Notes: generated by a model from the letters alone, not told the origin. A DNA stretch of 64,000 bases from Lachnospiraceae bacterium (GCA_024690605.1 JAILOV010000053.1:1-64000); one strand, 5' to 3'; positions 17,548 through 28,557 are shown, counted from the stretch's first letter. Made by a program: numbers and translations.

Positions 17548-19695
17548 ATGCAGCAGGAAATCTACAAGATCGGCGATGTCACATTGAATTTCCGTCATTA
17601 CACGGGAATGGATCTCTACAGTGACGGTGATGTGGAAGACGAGCTTCTGGGGATCGTCCGGAATCATCGGCCCGAGGAGTATCAGACGATCATCGAGCAG
17701 GAAAAGAGCTGGCCGATCTTTTATCATCTTTCCAGAGAGCGGAGCAACATCATCGAATGGATCCCGATGCAGGGGACGGAGCGGGTGCTGGAGGTCGGCT
17801 CGGGATGCGGAGCGATCACCGGGATGCTCGCGAAGAAAGCGGCCGAGGTCACCTGTGTCGACCTGTCAAGGAAACGCAGTGAGATCAATGCCGTGCGCAA
17901 TAACACCTGCAGCAACGTGACGATCCATGTCGGAAATTTCCGCGATATCGAGCCGGATCTGCCGGCGAATTATGATTTCATCTTTCTGATCGGCGTCTTT
18001 GAATATGCCCAGGGATATATCGGCACGGAACAGCCGTACGAGAACTTCCTGAAGATGCTGTTCCGGCATCTTTCGCCGGGCGGACGGATCGTCATAGCGA
18101 TCGAGAACCGTCTGGGACTCAAATATTTTGCGGGATGTGCGGAGGATCATCTGGGAACCTGGTTCTCCGGGATCGAGGGCTATCACGCGGACTCCGTGGC
18201 GACCACCTTTTCACGCAGCGGACTGATCCGGATCCTGAAGAGCCTGGGGATCAGAAATTACCATTTCTACTATCCCTATCCGGACTACAAGTTTATGAAC
18301 CTGCTCTACTCCGATCAGTATCTGCCGCGTGCAAGCGACCTTCTCGATAATGTCTACAATTTTGACATGGACCGACTGGTCCTGTTTAACGAAAAGCACG
18401 CCTATGAAGGACTGATCCGGGACGGCCTCTATCCGACCTTTGCCAATTCCTTTGAGCTGGTGATCGGCCCGGGATTTCCCACGATCTTTTCCAAGTATTC
18501 CGGGGACCGTGCGGAGGAATTCCGCATCCGCACCGACATCACGATCAACGCAGCAGGCCGCCGCATGATCGAAAAGCATCCGCTCACGGAGGCGGCGGTG
18601 GAGCATGTAAAAGGCATGCAGTCGGCCTATACCGCACTTTCCAACCGCTTCCGCGGCGGAGATCTCGAGATCAACGCCTGTCAGCTTGACAGCACCGGAA
18701 CGGTCGCGAATTTCCCGTTTGTTCAGGGGATCCCGCTCTCGGAACTGCTGGACTACTGTCTCTTCAAGGATGACATGGACAACTTCCGCCGTCTTTTTTC
18801 TGAATATCTGCGCCGCATCCGGTACGGCGAGGAGGAAGCGGTCGCGGACTTTGACCTGATCTTCTCCAATATCATGGTGAACGGTCCGATCTGGACGGTC
18901 ATCGACTATGAATGGACATGGGGCAAGCGCATTCCGGCGAGAGATATCGCTTTCCGTGCGATCTATTGTTACCGGCTGGAAGACAAAAAGCGGCGCGTGC
19001 TGGATCCGCGACCTTTCTATGAAGATCTGGAGCTGACGAAGAGTGATGTGGACCGGTTGGTCGCCGAGGAGGCGAATTTCCAGAAATATGTGACCGGAGA
19101 GCGGGAGAGCCTTGTCGAGATCTGGAAGGGGATCGGCAGGAGCGCTTCCGTCCCCAAAGAACTGCAGGTGGAAACACAGACGTTGCAGGAGAGAGATCCG
19201 CTCACAGTTCAGATCTACAGTGATATCGGCGAAGGGTTTTCCGAGGAGAATTCCTGCTTTGCGGAAGAACACTACAACCGGCATCATGCGATCACTCTGG
19301 AGATCGATCTGCTTCCCGGAACGCGTGCACTCCGTATCGATCCCGCCTATGTTCCGTGTATCGTCACCCTGCAGCGGGTCGCGTGGAACGGCGTGTCGGT
19401 CAGTGAACGCGCGCCGGTGGTGACTATTCATCCGAACGGTCGCTGGATCGGATCGGACAGCATCCTGTTCTCCATGGACGATCCGGGGATAGAATTTGGC
19501 ATCGCCGTCGCGGAAAGAGAAAAGAAAAACCACCTTTCCGTCACGATGACGACGGCACTCCTGCCCGCGGAGGTGGCGGTGTCCGTTGCAGACGGACTCG
19601 ACGAGGAAGAAGGTCTGAGCCGTTATGAAGAAATGCCGCCGGAGCGGGGCGGATTGCTGTCCAGACTCAGGAAGCGCGGAAGAGATGATGCTTGA
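17548..19695 (+). CDS. Class I SAM-dependent methyltransferase with C-terminal extension
   Basis: VLEVGSGCGAITGMLAKKAAEVTCVDLSRKRSEIN; FLIGVFEYAQGYI. Confidence 0.8.
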   Translation: MQQEIYKIGDVTLNFRHYTGMDLYSDGDVEDELLGIVRNHRPEEYQTIIEQEKSWPIFYHLSRERSNIIEWIPMQGTERVLEVGSGCGAITGMLAKKAAEVTCVDLSRKRSEINAVRNNTCSNVTIHVGNFRDIEPDLPANYDFIFLIGVFEYAQGYIGTEQPYENFLKMLFRHLSPGGRIVIAIENRLGLKYFAGCAEDHLGTWFSGIEGYHADSVATTFSRSGLIRILKSLGIRNYHFYYPYPDYKFMNLLYSDQYLPRASDLLDNVYNFDMDRLVLFNEKHAYEGLIRDGLYPTFANSFELVIGPGFPTIFSKYSGDRAEEFRIRTDITINAAGRRMIEKHPLTEAAVEHVKGMQSAYTALSNRFRGGDLEINACQLDSTGTVANFPFVQGIPLSELLDYCLFKDDMDNFRRLFSEYLRRIRYGEEEAVADFDLIFSNIMVNGPIWTVIDYEWTWGKRIPARDIAFRAIYCYRLEDKKRRVLDPRPFYEDLELTKSDVDRLVAEEANFQKYVTGERESLVEIWKGIGRSASVPKELQVETQTLQERDPLTVQIYSDIGEGFSEENSCFAEEHYNRHHAITLEIDLLPGTRALRIDPAYVPCIVTLQRVAWNGVSVSERAPVVTIHPNGRWIGSDSILFSMDDPGIEFGIAVAEREKKNHLSVTMTTALLPAEVAVSVADGLDEEEGLSRYEEMPPERGGLLSRLRKRGRDDA

Positions 19696-19709
19696 CGGGG
19701 AGAAGAGCA

Positions 19710-21965
19710 GTGACAATCAAGGATAAAGTGAGAAATGTCCTGATCGGCAGACAGGACAGACTGTATGAAAAAAGACTGGAAGAACTCCGGCTCACCCATG
19801 ACCAGTGGGAAAAGAAGCGGGAGCTCGCGATCGGCCTGACGGCCGGCTGCACAGTGCGGTATTTCGGCGAGGCAGTGCCGTCCGCGGAAGAAACGCAGGA
19901 GACGGATGCGCCCGAAACGGCGGCAGAGATCACGGAGGAACTGCCCGGTCTGTTCTGTGTGCTCTATTCGGATATTGAGAAGTTTATCGAGAGCGGCGAG
20001 CTGCTGAAATGTGAGGACAGCGAGATCGTTGTTTTTGCCCGCAAGGAGGGGCGGCTTTCCCCCGCCGCGGCACCGCTGATCGCAAGATGGTTTTCCGAGC
20101 ATCCGACCGGAAAACTGGTCTATGGAGATGAGGACAGACTGCTTGCCGACGGCCGCTATGATGATCCGTATTTTAAGCCTGACTGGTCGCCGGAGACCTA
20201 TCAGACCTCTTTCTACATCGGCAGCTGCTATGCGGTGCGCGGGAGTGTCCTAAAAAACGCGCTGTTGCATGCGCCGGCGGAGGATCTGGACGAGGTCCGC
20301 AAAAAGCAGAGAGGCAGGCTGCTGGGCGGACTGGCGGATGCGCTGTTCCTCAAGGTGGCGACGGCGGTCGGCGGATTCAGAAAAAGGCACGGAGACGAGT
20401 TCCCCGTCGGACACATTGCCGAGATCCTCTTTCATCTGGAAGAGGGGCAGGATCTGTTCCTTGGCAGGAGTTTTCCGGTAACGCCCACGGTACCCATGGA
20501 CAGTTTTTTCCTGCCGGTCGCGGGCGAGGAGACCGGAGCGGATCAGGATCTGGTCACGATCATCATTCCCACCAAGGATCATCCGGACATCCTGCGGGCT
20601 TGTGTCAGTTCCATCCGCGAAACCTGCGGAGCCGAATGCCCGTTTGAGATCCTGATCGTGGACAACGGCAGCACCGGCTACAACAAGCTTCTGATCGCGA
20701 ATTTCATCGCCAAATTCGAGCGGACGGGCGGGCTCGCCGGGATCCGTTACATTCACAAACCCATGCCGTTCAATTTTTCACGTATGTGCAATCTGGGCGC
20801 TTCCGAGGCGAAGGGAAATCTGCTCCTGTTCCTGAATGACGATATCACGGCAAAGACCAGAGGGTGGCTTAAGGAGATGGCCGTTCTGGCTAAGAGAGCA
20901 CATGTCGGCGCGGTCGGGGCAAAACTCCTGTACCCCCCGAAGGAGGAGAGAGCGCAGACGGGTCAAGAGGAGGAGACACCGGTCGATCCCCGGGACGGCG
21001 GTGAGGTGCCGAACAAGCTCCAGCATGCCGGCGTCACCAATGTCCGCCTGGGGCCGATGCACAAGCTGCAGTACATGACCGACAATCATGCCCATTATTT
21101 CGGGTTTAACCGTGGGGTTCGCGATCTGCTCGCGGTGACGGGCGCCTGCCTGATGATCGAAAAGAAGAAATATGAAGAGGCAGGCGGGCTGCCGGAGGAT
21201 ATGGCGGTGGCATTCAACGATGTCGATCTCTGCTATACCCTTTTTGAACAGGGATATTACAACGTGCAGTGCAATCATGTGCTGTTGTGGCATCATGAAT
21301 CTCTTTCGCGAGGATTGGACACACTGGATCTGCAGAAGATGGAGCGGCTCGCCGGCGAGCACAGGGTCCTGATGGGAAGACACGGTCAGCTTTATCATGT
21401 CGATCCGTTCTACTCACCGCATCTTGTGGAGGATGAGCACATCAGCGAGATCCGGCCGCTGTACGAAGTGATGATGCCGGAGGAGATCCCGTTCGGCAAT
21501 CTCTCCCATCACACGGAAGGTCTGACGGACATCCCGGTGGACGCGGTGGTGCGGATCGGCGTGGAATACGCGGACACGCTGGAATACTGGCAGACGGGGA
21601 AGCACGGGGATGCCGCGGACGGCTACTACATCAAAGGCTATTCCTTCGTGATCGGGGCGGACAACGCGTGCTATGACAGGCGTGTCCTGCTACGCCGCGT
21701 AACGGAGCAGACGACAGCGGACGGCAAGGACCGGGTGATGATGCCGGAGACGGATGTGTGGTCGCTTCCCGCCAATGACTGGTACCGGCCGGATATCATG
21801 GAAAAACTGAGTGATCAGATCCATGTAGATCTGACGGGATACCGGGTGCGGATCGGAAAGGGCGATCTCCCGGCCGGGAGTTATCAGATCGGTATGCTGG
21901 TCCTTGACCGAACATCGAGGCAGCGACTGGTGAACTGGGTGGAGAACCGGATCGAGATCGTGTAG
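19710..21965 (+). CDS. Family 2 glycosyltransferase
   Basis: LVTIIIPTKDHPDILRACVSSI, ILIVDNGST, LLFLNDDITAKTRGWLKEM; GTG start with GGGGAG RBS. Confidence 0.87.
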   Translation: MTIKDKVRNVLIGRQDRLYEKRLEELRLTHDQWEKKRELAIGLTAGCTVRYFGEAVPSAEETQETDAPETAAEITEELPGLFCVLYSDIEKFIESGELLKCEDSEIVVFARKEGRLSPAAAPLIARWFSEHPTGKLVYGDEDRLLADGRYDDPYFKPDWSPETYQTSFYIGSCYAVRGSVLKNALLHAPAEDLDEVRKKQRGRLLGGLADALFLKVATAVGGFRKRHGDEFPVGHIAEILFHLEEGQDLFLGRSFPVTPTVPMDSFFLPVAGEETGADQDLVTIIIPTKDHPDILRACVSSIRETCGAECPFEILIVDNGSTGYNKLLIANFIAKFERTGGLAGIRYIHKPMPFNFSRMCNLGASEAKGNLLLFLNDDITAKTRGWLKEMAVLAKRAHVGAVGAKLLYPPKEERAQTGQEEETPVDPRDGGEVPNKLQHAGVTNVRLGPMHKLQYMTDNHAHYFGFNRGVRDLLAVTGACLMIEKKKYEEAGGLPEDMAVAFNDVDLCYTLFEQGYYNVQCNHVLLWHHESLSRGLDTLDLQKMERLAGEHRVLMGRHGQLYHVDPFYSPHLVEDEHISEIRPLYEVMMPEEIPFGNLSHHTEGLTDIPVDAVVRIGVEYADTLEYWQTGKHGDAADGYYIKGYSFVIGADNACYDRRVLLRRVTEQTTADGKDRVMMPETDVWSLPANDWYRPDIMEKLSDQIHVDLTGYRVRIGKGDLPAGSYQIGMLVLDRTSRQRLVNWVENRIEIV

Positions 21966-21975
21966 AGGAAATCAC

Positions 21976-24012
21976 ATGGATGATGACAGAAGAGTCGCCA
22001 CGAGAGAGTTTGACGCACTGGCGAGAGAAAAACTCAAGAGCGCGGCATTGGCGGAGCGCGTGGCGGTTCTGGAAAACGAAAAAAGAGAACTGGAGTTTTC
22101 TCTGAACCGGATCAAGAGCAATCCGCTCTGGAAGGCGTCCGCGCCTGCCCGCGCCGTGATGCACTGGTGCATCCGGCAGATCGATCGCGTGCGGAATCAG
22201 GGAAGCCTGCGGGGGGTCATCGCAAGGATCCGGTATAAGAAAAAAGAGAGGCAGGCGTTCACCTATTACGGAACGGCGAGCTTTCCGGATGAAGAGGAGC
22301 GGAAGCGCGAGATGCAGGAGAAGTTCCCCTCCATGGTGAAGATCAGTATCCTTACGCCGCTCTATAACACGCCGGAAAAATACCTGCGGGAGATGATCGA
22401 ATCCGTGCAGGCACAGACCTATCAGAACTGGGAGCTCTGCCTCGCGGACGGCTCCGACAAGGATCACGCGGCTGTCGGCCTGATCGCCAGAGAGTATGCC
22501 GACAATGACGAGAGGATCATCTACAGACATCTCCCCGAGAACAAAGGGATCTCCGGCAACACCAACGCGTGCCTGACGCTGGCCGAGGGGGATTACATCG
22601 CACTCCTGGATCATGATGACGTGCTGCACCCGTCGGTCCTCTATGACTATGTCAGAGAGATCAACGAGCAGGGAGCGGATTATCTGTACTGCGACGAGGC
22701 GACGTTTAAGGGTGATGACATCAACCGGATGATCACCATGCATTTCAAACCGGACTACGCGATCGACAATCTGCGTGCCAATAACTATATCTGTCATTTC
22801 TCGATGTTCCGGCGGTCACTCCTGGAAGGCGGGGAAGTAGAGGAACCGATGGAGCTTTTCCGCCCGCAGTATGACGGGAGCCAGGATCATGACATGATCC
22901 TGCGACTCACCGATCGGGCAAAGAAGATCGTGCATGTCCCGAAGCTTCTTTACTACTGGCGATCCCATGCCGGATCAACGGCATCCAATATCGAAGCCAA
23001 GCACTATGCGATCGAAGCGGCGAGAGGCGCGGTGGCCGATCATCTGCGACGCCACGGCTACGAGCATTTCCAGATCAGCAGCACACGTGCGTTTGAGACG
23101 ATCTTCAAGATCAGCTATGAGATCCAGGGAGAACCGCTGATCTCGATCATCATCCCGAACAGTGATCATGCAAAGGATCTCAAGCGTCTGGTGGATTCGA
23201 TCTACACCCGTTCTACATGGGATCATTACGAGATCATCGTTGTGGAAAACGGATCGAAGACGCAGGAGATCACCAACCTCTATGAATCTTTTGAGGACGG
23301 CCCCATGCGCGACCGCATCCGCGTGCTTGATTTCCACCGTGCCGAGGATGAGCCGTTCAATTTCTCGTCGGTCATCAACTTCGGTGTCCGGCAGGCCCGC
23401 GGGCAGTATGTGCTCCTCATGAACAACGATATGGAAGTGATCACCATCAACTGGATGGAAGAGATGCTCATGTACGCGCAGCGCGCCGATGTCGGTGCAG
23501 TCGGCGCCAAGCTCTATTTCCCCGATCGGAAGATCCAGCACGCGGGGGTTGTTTTGGGACTCGGTGCCCATCGGACGGCAGGGCATGTGCATTATAGGCA
23601 GGCCGGACAGAATCTCGGCTACATGGGGCGGCTCTGCTATGCGCAGGACATGTCCGCGGTGACGGCCGCCTGTCTGCTGGTGGAACGCAAAAAATATGAT
23701 GAGGTCGGCGGTTTCGACGAGCGGCTGGCGGTTTCCCTGAACGATGTTGATTTCTGTCTGAAACTCAGACAGAAGGGTTATCTCAATGTGTTCACACCGT
23801 TCGCCGAGCTGACGCATTTTGAATCCGCCTCACGCGGCGGCGATCTGGAAGGAGCCAACGCGGCACGCTACGAGAAAGAATGTGAGCGTTTCCGCGATCG
23901 CTGGAACAAGGAGCTGGAAGCGGGTGATCCTTATTACAATCCAAACTTTTCACTGGATCGCTCGGATTTTTCCCTGCGCGTGGAAGGGTATTCTTCGCTG
24001 CGGGTACAGTAA
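21976..24012 (+). CDS. Tandem-domain family 2 glycosyltransferase
   Basis: KISILTPLYNTPEKYLREMIESVQAQTYQNWELCLADGSD and second domain ISIIIPNSDHAKDLKRLVDSI...NNDMEVI. Confidence 0.9.
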   Translation: MDDDRRVATREFDALAREKLKSAALAERVAVLENEKRELEFSLNRIKSNPLWKASAPARAVMHWCIRQIDRVRNQGSLRGVIARIRYKKKERQAFTYYGTASFPDEEERKREMQEKFPSMVKISILTPLYNTPEKYLREMIESVQAQTYQNWELCLADGSDKDHAAVGLIAREYADNDERIIYRHLPENKGISGNTNACLTLAEGDYIALLDHDDVLHPSVLYDYVREINEQGADYLYCDEATFKGDDINRMITMHFKPDYAIDNLRANNYICHFSMFRRSLLEGGEVEEPMELFRPQYDGSQDHDMILRLTDRAKKIVHVPKLLYYWRSHAGSTASNIEAKHYAIEAARGAVADHLRRHGYEHFQISSTRAFETIFKISYEIQGEPLISIIIPNSDHAKDLKRLVDSIYTRSTWDHYEIIVVENGSKTQEITNLYESFEDGPMRDRIRVLDFHRAEDEPFNFSSVINFGVRQARGQYVLLMNNDMEVITINWMEEMLMYAQRADVGAVGAKLYFPDRKIQHAGVVLGLGAHRTAGHVHYRQAGQNLGYMGRLCYAQDMSAVTAACLLVERKKYDEVGGFDERLAVSLNDVDFCLKLRQKGYLNVFTPFAELTHFESASRGGDLEGANAARYEKECERFRDRWNKELEAGDPYYNPNFSLDRSDFSLRVEGYSSLRVQ

Positions 24013-24033
24013 CGGACAAGGGAGAGGATAACG

Positions 24034-25350
24034 ATGAGTCTGTATGAAAAGCTGGTGAACAAAGAGGAAGCACTTTCGCTTGTGGGGCTGGGCTATGTCG
24101 GGATGCCGATCGCGCATGCCTTTGCCGGCAAGATCCGTGTGATCGGCTACGATAACAGCGAAAAGAAGATCGAACTCTACAAAAGCGGCATCGATCCGAC
24201 CAAAGAAGTCGGTGACGAGGAGATCAAAAAAACGAACGTCGAATTTACCGCGGATCCCGCGCGGCTTAAGGAAGCCAAATTCCATATCGTCGCCGTGCCG
24301 ACACCGGTCAATGACGACCATACGCCGGATCTGACGCCGGTGATGGGAGCGAGCACAGTCCTCGGCCGGAATCTGACCAGGGGATCGATCGTGGTCTATG
24401 AGTCCACGGTATACCCGGGCGTCACGGAAGAGATCTGCGTGCCGATCCTGGAAAAGGAGTCGGGCCTCACCTGCGGCGTTGATTTCAAAGTCGGCTATTC
24501 TCCGGAACGCATCAATCCGGGAGACAAGGTGCACCGGCTCTCCACCATCACGAAGATCGTCTCCGGCATGGATGAGGAGACACTTGACGAGGTGGCGCAT
24601 GTCTATGAGATGGTGGCCCTGGCGGGTGTGTACCGCGCACAGTCGATCAAGGTCGCGGAGGCGGCCAAGGTGATCGAGAACAGCCAGCGGGATATCAATA
24701 TCGCGTTTATGAACGAGCTCTCCATGATCTTCCACCGGATGGGGATCGACACAAAAGAGGTGCTTGCCGCGGCGGGGACCAAGTGGAATTTCCTGCCCTT
24801 TGCGCCCGGGCTGGTCGGCGGCCACTGCATCGGCGTCGATCCGTATTATCTCACTTATAAAGCGGAGGAGCTGGGTTATCACTCGCAGATCATTCTGTCC
24901 GGCCGCCGGATCAACGACGATATGGGCAAGTATATCGCGGAATCTCTGGTGAAGAGGCTGATCGCGGCGGATATCCCGGTCAAGCAGGCCCGTGTCGGGA
25001 TCCTCGGGTTCACCTTCAAGGAGAACTGTCCGGATACCAGAAACACCAGGGTGATCGATATTGTGCGGGAACTTGGAGAATACGGCATCACGCCGGTTGT
25101 TTCCGATGAAGCGGCGGACAGCGAGGAGGCAAAGCGGCTCTACGGGCTCACGCTGGCAAAACCGTCCGAGGTGCATGATATGGATGCCGTTGTCGTTGCT
25201 GTCGCGCACACCTATCTGGCCAAGCTGGACAAGTCCGCGATCCGGGCGATGTTCAACGGAAAGAACAGGAAAAAGGTGCTCTTCGACATCAAGGGGATCT
25301 ATGACCGGTCGCTGTTCGCGGATGATGACGAAGACTACTGGAGGCTCTGA
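24034..25350 (+). CDS. Nucleotide sugar dehydrogenase (UDP-HexNAc C6-dehydrogenase, TviB/WbpO-like)
   Basis: GLGYVGMPIAHAFA, ESTVYPGVTEEICVPILE, GGHCIGVDPYYLTYKAEELGYH. Confidence 0.9.
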   Translation: MSLYEKLVNKEEALSLVGLGYVGMPIAHAFAGKIRVIGYDNSEKKIELYKSGIDPTKEVGDEEIKKTNVEFTADPARLKEAKFHIVAVPTPVNDDHTPDLTPVMGASTVLGRNLTRGSIVVYESTVYPGVTEEICVPILEKESGLTCGVDFKVGYSPERINPGDKVHRLSTITKIVSGMDEETLDEVAHVYEMVALAGVYRAQSIKVAEAAKVIENSQRDINIAFMNELSMIFHRMGIDTKEVLAAAGTKWNFLPFAPGLVGGHCIGVDPYYLTYKAEELGYHSQIILSGRRINDDMGKYIAESLVKRLIAADIPVKQARVGILGFTFKENCPDTRNTRVIDIVRELGEYGITPVVSDEAADSEEAKRLYGLTLAKPSEVHDMDAVVVAVAHTYLAKLDKSAIRAMFNGKNRKKVLFDIKGIYDRSLFADDDEDYWRL

Positions 25351-25353
25351 TCC

Positions 25354-26106
25354 GTGCGTCTTGCGGTCCGACTGGATGATATCGCGCCGGTCATGCACTG
25401 GGAAAACTTCGAGCGCATGATCCGCTTGCTTGATGCGGTACAGGCGAAACCGCTCCTTGGCGTGATCCCCGAATGCAGGGATGAGAAGATCCTCCACGCG
25501 GACGGTGTGACCGGTGTAACGGATGAGGAATTTCGGGAACGCCTGCAGACGCTTCGCCGGGACGGCGCCCGGATCGCGATGCACGGGGTCTATCATGTTT
25601 ACACGACAGAAGAGGGAGGCATCTTCCCTCTGAACCGGAAATCGGAATTTGCGGGACTCCCGGAGGAGGAACAGAAAAAGCTTCTGGAGACGGGCGCGGA
25701 ACGCATGAAAGAGATGGGACTGGAGACGGATATCTTCATGGCGCCCTCTCACAGCTATGATGCAGGCACATTGAAAGCGCTGACTGCCTGCGGATTCAAA
25801 CGGGTGACAGACGGATTCGGTTACCGGCCGTACCGGTTTCATGAACTGACTTTCTATCCGATCGCGATCGCAAAGAAACGCGCGGCCGTGTCAAAAAAGC
25901 CGGGGACCGTGACGATCGTCTATCACGTAAACACCATGACAGACAATGAGTTCAAAGCGGCAGAGGCGCTGTTTGACAAAGCGGAGATGATCTCCTGGTC
26001 GACGCTTCTTTATGAACCGACATCCCGGCGGTCAGATCTGGAGCAGCGTGCGGAGAGGCTCCTTGCGCAGGGCAAACGGTTTCTGTCGGGAAAAAGAAGG
26101 AAATAG
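25354..26106 (+). CDS. DUF2334-type polysaccharide deacetylase-like protein
   Basis: RLAVRLDDIAPVMHWENFERM; RIAMHGVYHVY; FMAPSHSYD. Confidence 0.7.
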   Translation: MRLAVRLDDIAPVMHWENFERMIRLLDAVQAKPLLGVIPECRDEKILHADGVTGVTDEEFRERLQTLRRDGARIAMHGVYHVYTTEEGGIFPLNRKSEFAGLPEEEQKKLLETGAERMKEMGLETDIFMAPSHSYDAGTLKALTACGFKRVTDGFGYRPYRFHELTFYPIAIAKKRAAVSKKPGTVTIVYHVNTMTDNEFKAAEALFDKAEMISWSTLLYEPTSRRSDLEQRAERLLAQGKRFLSGKRRK

Positions 26107-26116
26107 GGAGACTGCT

Positions 26117-27382
26117 TTGAACGAACCGGTACGCGTGCTTCATGTTTTCGGCCGTACGGGCCGGGGCGGCGCGGAAAGCCGTATGATGGATCTGTATCGC
26201 GCGATCGACAGAGAGCGTATTCAGTTTGATTTTCTGGTGCATGCTTCCGCATCGGGAACGGGCAGGACCGCGCCGTCCAGTGACGAGCTGATGGCCGTCC
26301 GTCCCGCGGATGATTTTGACGCGGAGATCCGCGCGCTTGGCGGGCATATCTATGCGCTTCCGCGCATGTCTTTTTCCCCGGGAAAAACCGGTATCATCGC
26401 TTATCAAAATGCCTGTGAAAAGTTCTTCCGGGAACACGAGGGGATCTGGCGTGTGGTGCAGGGACATATGACCAGCACGGCGGCTCTCTACCTGGCATCG
26501 GCCAAACGGAGCGGTGTCCCGGTGACGATCGCGCATGCCCGGAGTGCCGGCAGGGACCCCGGGATCAAGGGTGTGCTGACAGGGATCCTGCGGCGTCCGC
26601 TCGGGGATGAGAGCAGGATCGTGCGTCTGTCCGGCGGCGGCCGGGCACCGCTGGTGGATCATCGCTTTGCGTGCTCGCGGGAAGCCGGTGAAGCGGTGTT
26701 CGGAAAGGCCGGAGCAAGGGTCATTCCCAACGCGATCCCGGTGGAGGCATTCCGTTTCCGCGCCGACATGCGCGAGCGGATGCGAAGTGAACTGCATCTG
26801 GAAAACTGTCGCGTGATCGGACATGTGGGCAGTTTTCGCTACGCAAAGAATCATGGTTTTCTGCTCCGCAGTTTTCAAAAACTGCAGGAACGGACGGGGG
26901 ATAAAAGCCTGCGGCTTCTCCTGGTGGGAAACGGGGAACTGTATGAACAGACGCAGGCGGATGCCTGTGCACTCGGCATACGGGAGCAGGTTGTGTTTAC
27001 CGGCAGCCGCGGGAATGTGAATGATCTGTATCAGGCCATGGATCTTTTTGCTTTTCCTTCCCGTTATGAGGGTGTGCCGGGAAGTGTGATCGAAGCGCAG
27101 GCGGCGGCGCTTCCCTGCATCGTTTCCGACAGGATCACGCCGGACGTTGACGTTACGGAACTCGTCCATCGCGAGGCGATCGGAGATACGGTGACCGGGA
27201 TCACGCAGGCACAGCAGCGCTGGGCGGACCGGATGGAGGAACTGCTCGCATCAAACGGAGACGCCGGGGAACGGACGCGGCTTTCCGACAGGGTCGGCAG
27301 TTCGCTGGCAGAGGCGGGCTATGATGCCGTGGCGCTGGCACGGAGGATGGAACGATTCTATCTGACGGGAGAACTGTCATGA
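26117..27382 (+). CDS. Family 4 glycosyltransferase
   Basis: VLHVFGRTGRGGAESRMMDLYRAI; FPSRYEGVPGSVIEAQAAALPCIVSD. Confidence 0.87.
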   Translation: MNEPVRVLHVFGRTGRGGAESRMMDLYRAIDRERIQFDFLVHASASGTGRTAPSSDELMAVRPADDFDAEIRALGGHIYALPRMSFSPGKTGIIAYQNACEKFFREHEGIWRVVQGHMTSTAALYLASAKRSGVPVTIAHARSAGRDPGIKGVLTGILRRPLGDESRIVRLSGGGRAPLVDHRFACSREAGEAVFGKAGARVIPNAIPVEAFRFRADMRERMRSELHLENCRVIGHVGSFRYAKNHGFLLRSFQKLQERTGDKSLRLLLVGNGELYEQTQADACALGIREQVVFTGSRGNVNDLYQAMDLFAFPSRYEGVPGSVIEAQAAALPCIVSDRITPDVDVTELVHREAIGDTVTGITQAQQRWADRMEELLASNGDAGERTRLSDRVGSSLAEAGYDAVALARRMERFYLTGELS

Positions 27383-28557
27383 AGAAAAAACTTCTTCTCA
27401 TGCTGCCGATGCTCCATCAGGGGGGGTTTGAGCGCGTTGCGGTCGCAACGGCCCGACTCCTTGCGAACGACTTTGATGTCGCCCTCTGCATCTTCAGTGA
27501 CAAAAATATTCATTATGATGTGAGCGGTCTGGAGATCATCAATCTGAATGTGCCCAGTAAAAAGAGCAGGCTTCGCAAGGTATGCAACGTGATCCTTCGC
27601 GCGTATCGCGCGGCGCGCGTCAAGAAGACCCGTGCGATCGACATCACCTATTCCTTTGGCAATACGGCCAATCTGGTCAACATCTTTTCCCGCGGCGGGG
27701 ACAGGATCGTCACGGGATTCCGCTGTGCGACGGATCTGGAGAATCCGTGGCTCGTTAGGCAGTGCATCCGCCGGTCGGATCTGGTGATCTCCTGTTCCGA
27801 GGAGATCCGGGCGCTTCTGAAAAGGGATTTTGCCTGTGAGCACGCGGCTGTGGTGGAGAATCCGCTGGATGTGGCGGATATCCGCAAAAAGGCCGGCGAA
27901 GGGGAGATCCTGCGTAAAGACGGCACCTTTGTCCTGGTGACCATGGGAAGGGACGACGCGATCAAATCGCACTGGCACATGATCAAGGCTTTTTCTCTGG
28001 TCCTGAAGACACATCCGGAGGCCCGTCTCAAGATCATCGGTGCGGGCAGTTATGAGAACTATCACAGACTTGCGGACGATCTGGGGGTCGCGGATCGGAT
28101 CGAGTTCACCGGAAACCTCAAAAATCCGTTCCCGGAGGTCAGCGCGGCGGATCTCTATGTGCTGCCCTCCAACCGGGAGGGTTTTCCCAATGCGATGATC
28201 GAGGCAATGGCACTCGGCAGGCCTGTGATCGCCGCGGACTGTCGCACGGGTCCGCGTGAGATCGCACTCTCCGACAGCGAACAGGCAGCGCTCTATGAGA
28301 CGGTATCTCCGGGCTGTTCGATCCCCGAAACGATCGAGGGCACCTATGCCGTTCTGGTCCCCGACATGTCCGCGGTCATTGATCTGGACCCGCAGCATAT
28401 CGAGGACGGCGAGCGGGTGCTGGCGGAGGAGATCGTGAAAATGATCGAGAATGATGCGCGCAGGGAACACTACGGAAGACAGTCACTGCTGCGGGCGGAG
28501 AGTTTCTCGCCCGAAGCCTATCTGCAGAAGCTGAGGCGGGAGCTGGAAGAACGATGA
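27379..28557 (+). CDS. Family 4 glycosyltransferase
   Basis: LPMLHQGGFERVAVATARLL; VLPSNREGFPNAMIEAMALGRPVIAADCRTGPREI. Confidence 0.9.
   Translation: MKKKLLLMLPMLHQGGFERVAVATARLLANDFDVALCIFSDKNIHYDVSGLEIINLNVPSKKSRLRKVCNVILRAYRAARVKKTRAIDITYSFGNTANLVNIFSRGGDRIVTGFRCATDLENPWLVRQCIRRSDLVISCSEEIRALLKRDFACEHAAVVENPLDVADIRKKAGEGEILRKDGTFVLVTMGRDDAIKSHWHMIKAFSLVLKTHPEARLKIIGAGSYENYHRLADDLGVADRIEFTGNLKNPFPEVSAADLYVLPSNREGFPNAMIEAMALGRPVIAADCRTGPREIALSDSEQAALYETVSPGCSIPETIEGTYAVLVPDMSAVIDLDPQHIEDGERVLAEEIVKMIENDARREHYGRQSLLRAESFSPEAYLQKLRRELEER

Noticed and set aside
18211-19716. Long minus-strand ORF (501 aa)
   Set aside because: Antisense to the methyltransferase gene; His/Arg/Asp-rich shadow translation.
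23950-25842. Long minus-strand ORF (630 aa)
   Set aside because: Antisense to the UDP-sugar dehydrogenase and deacetylase-like genes; shadow ORF.
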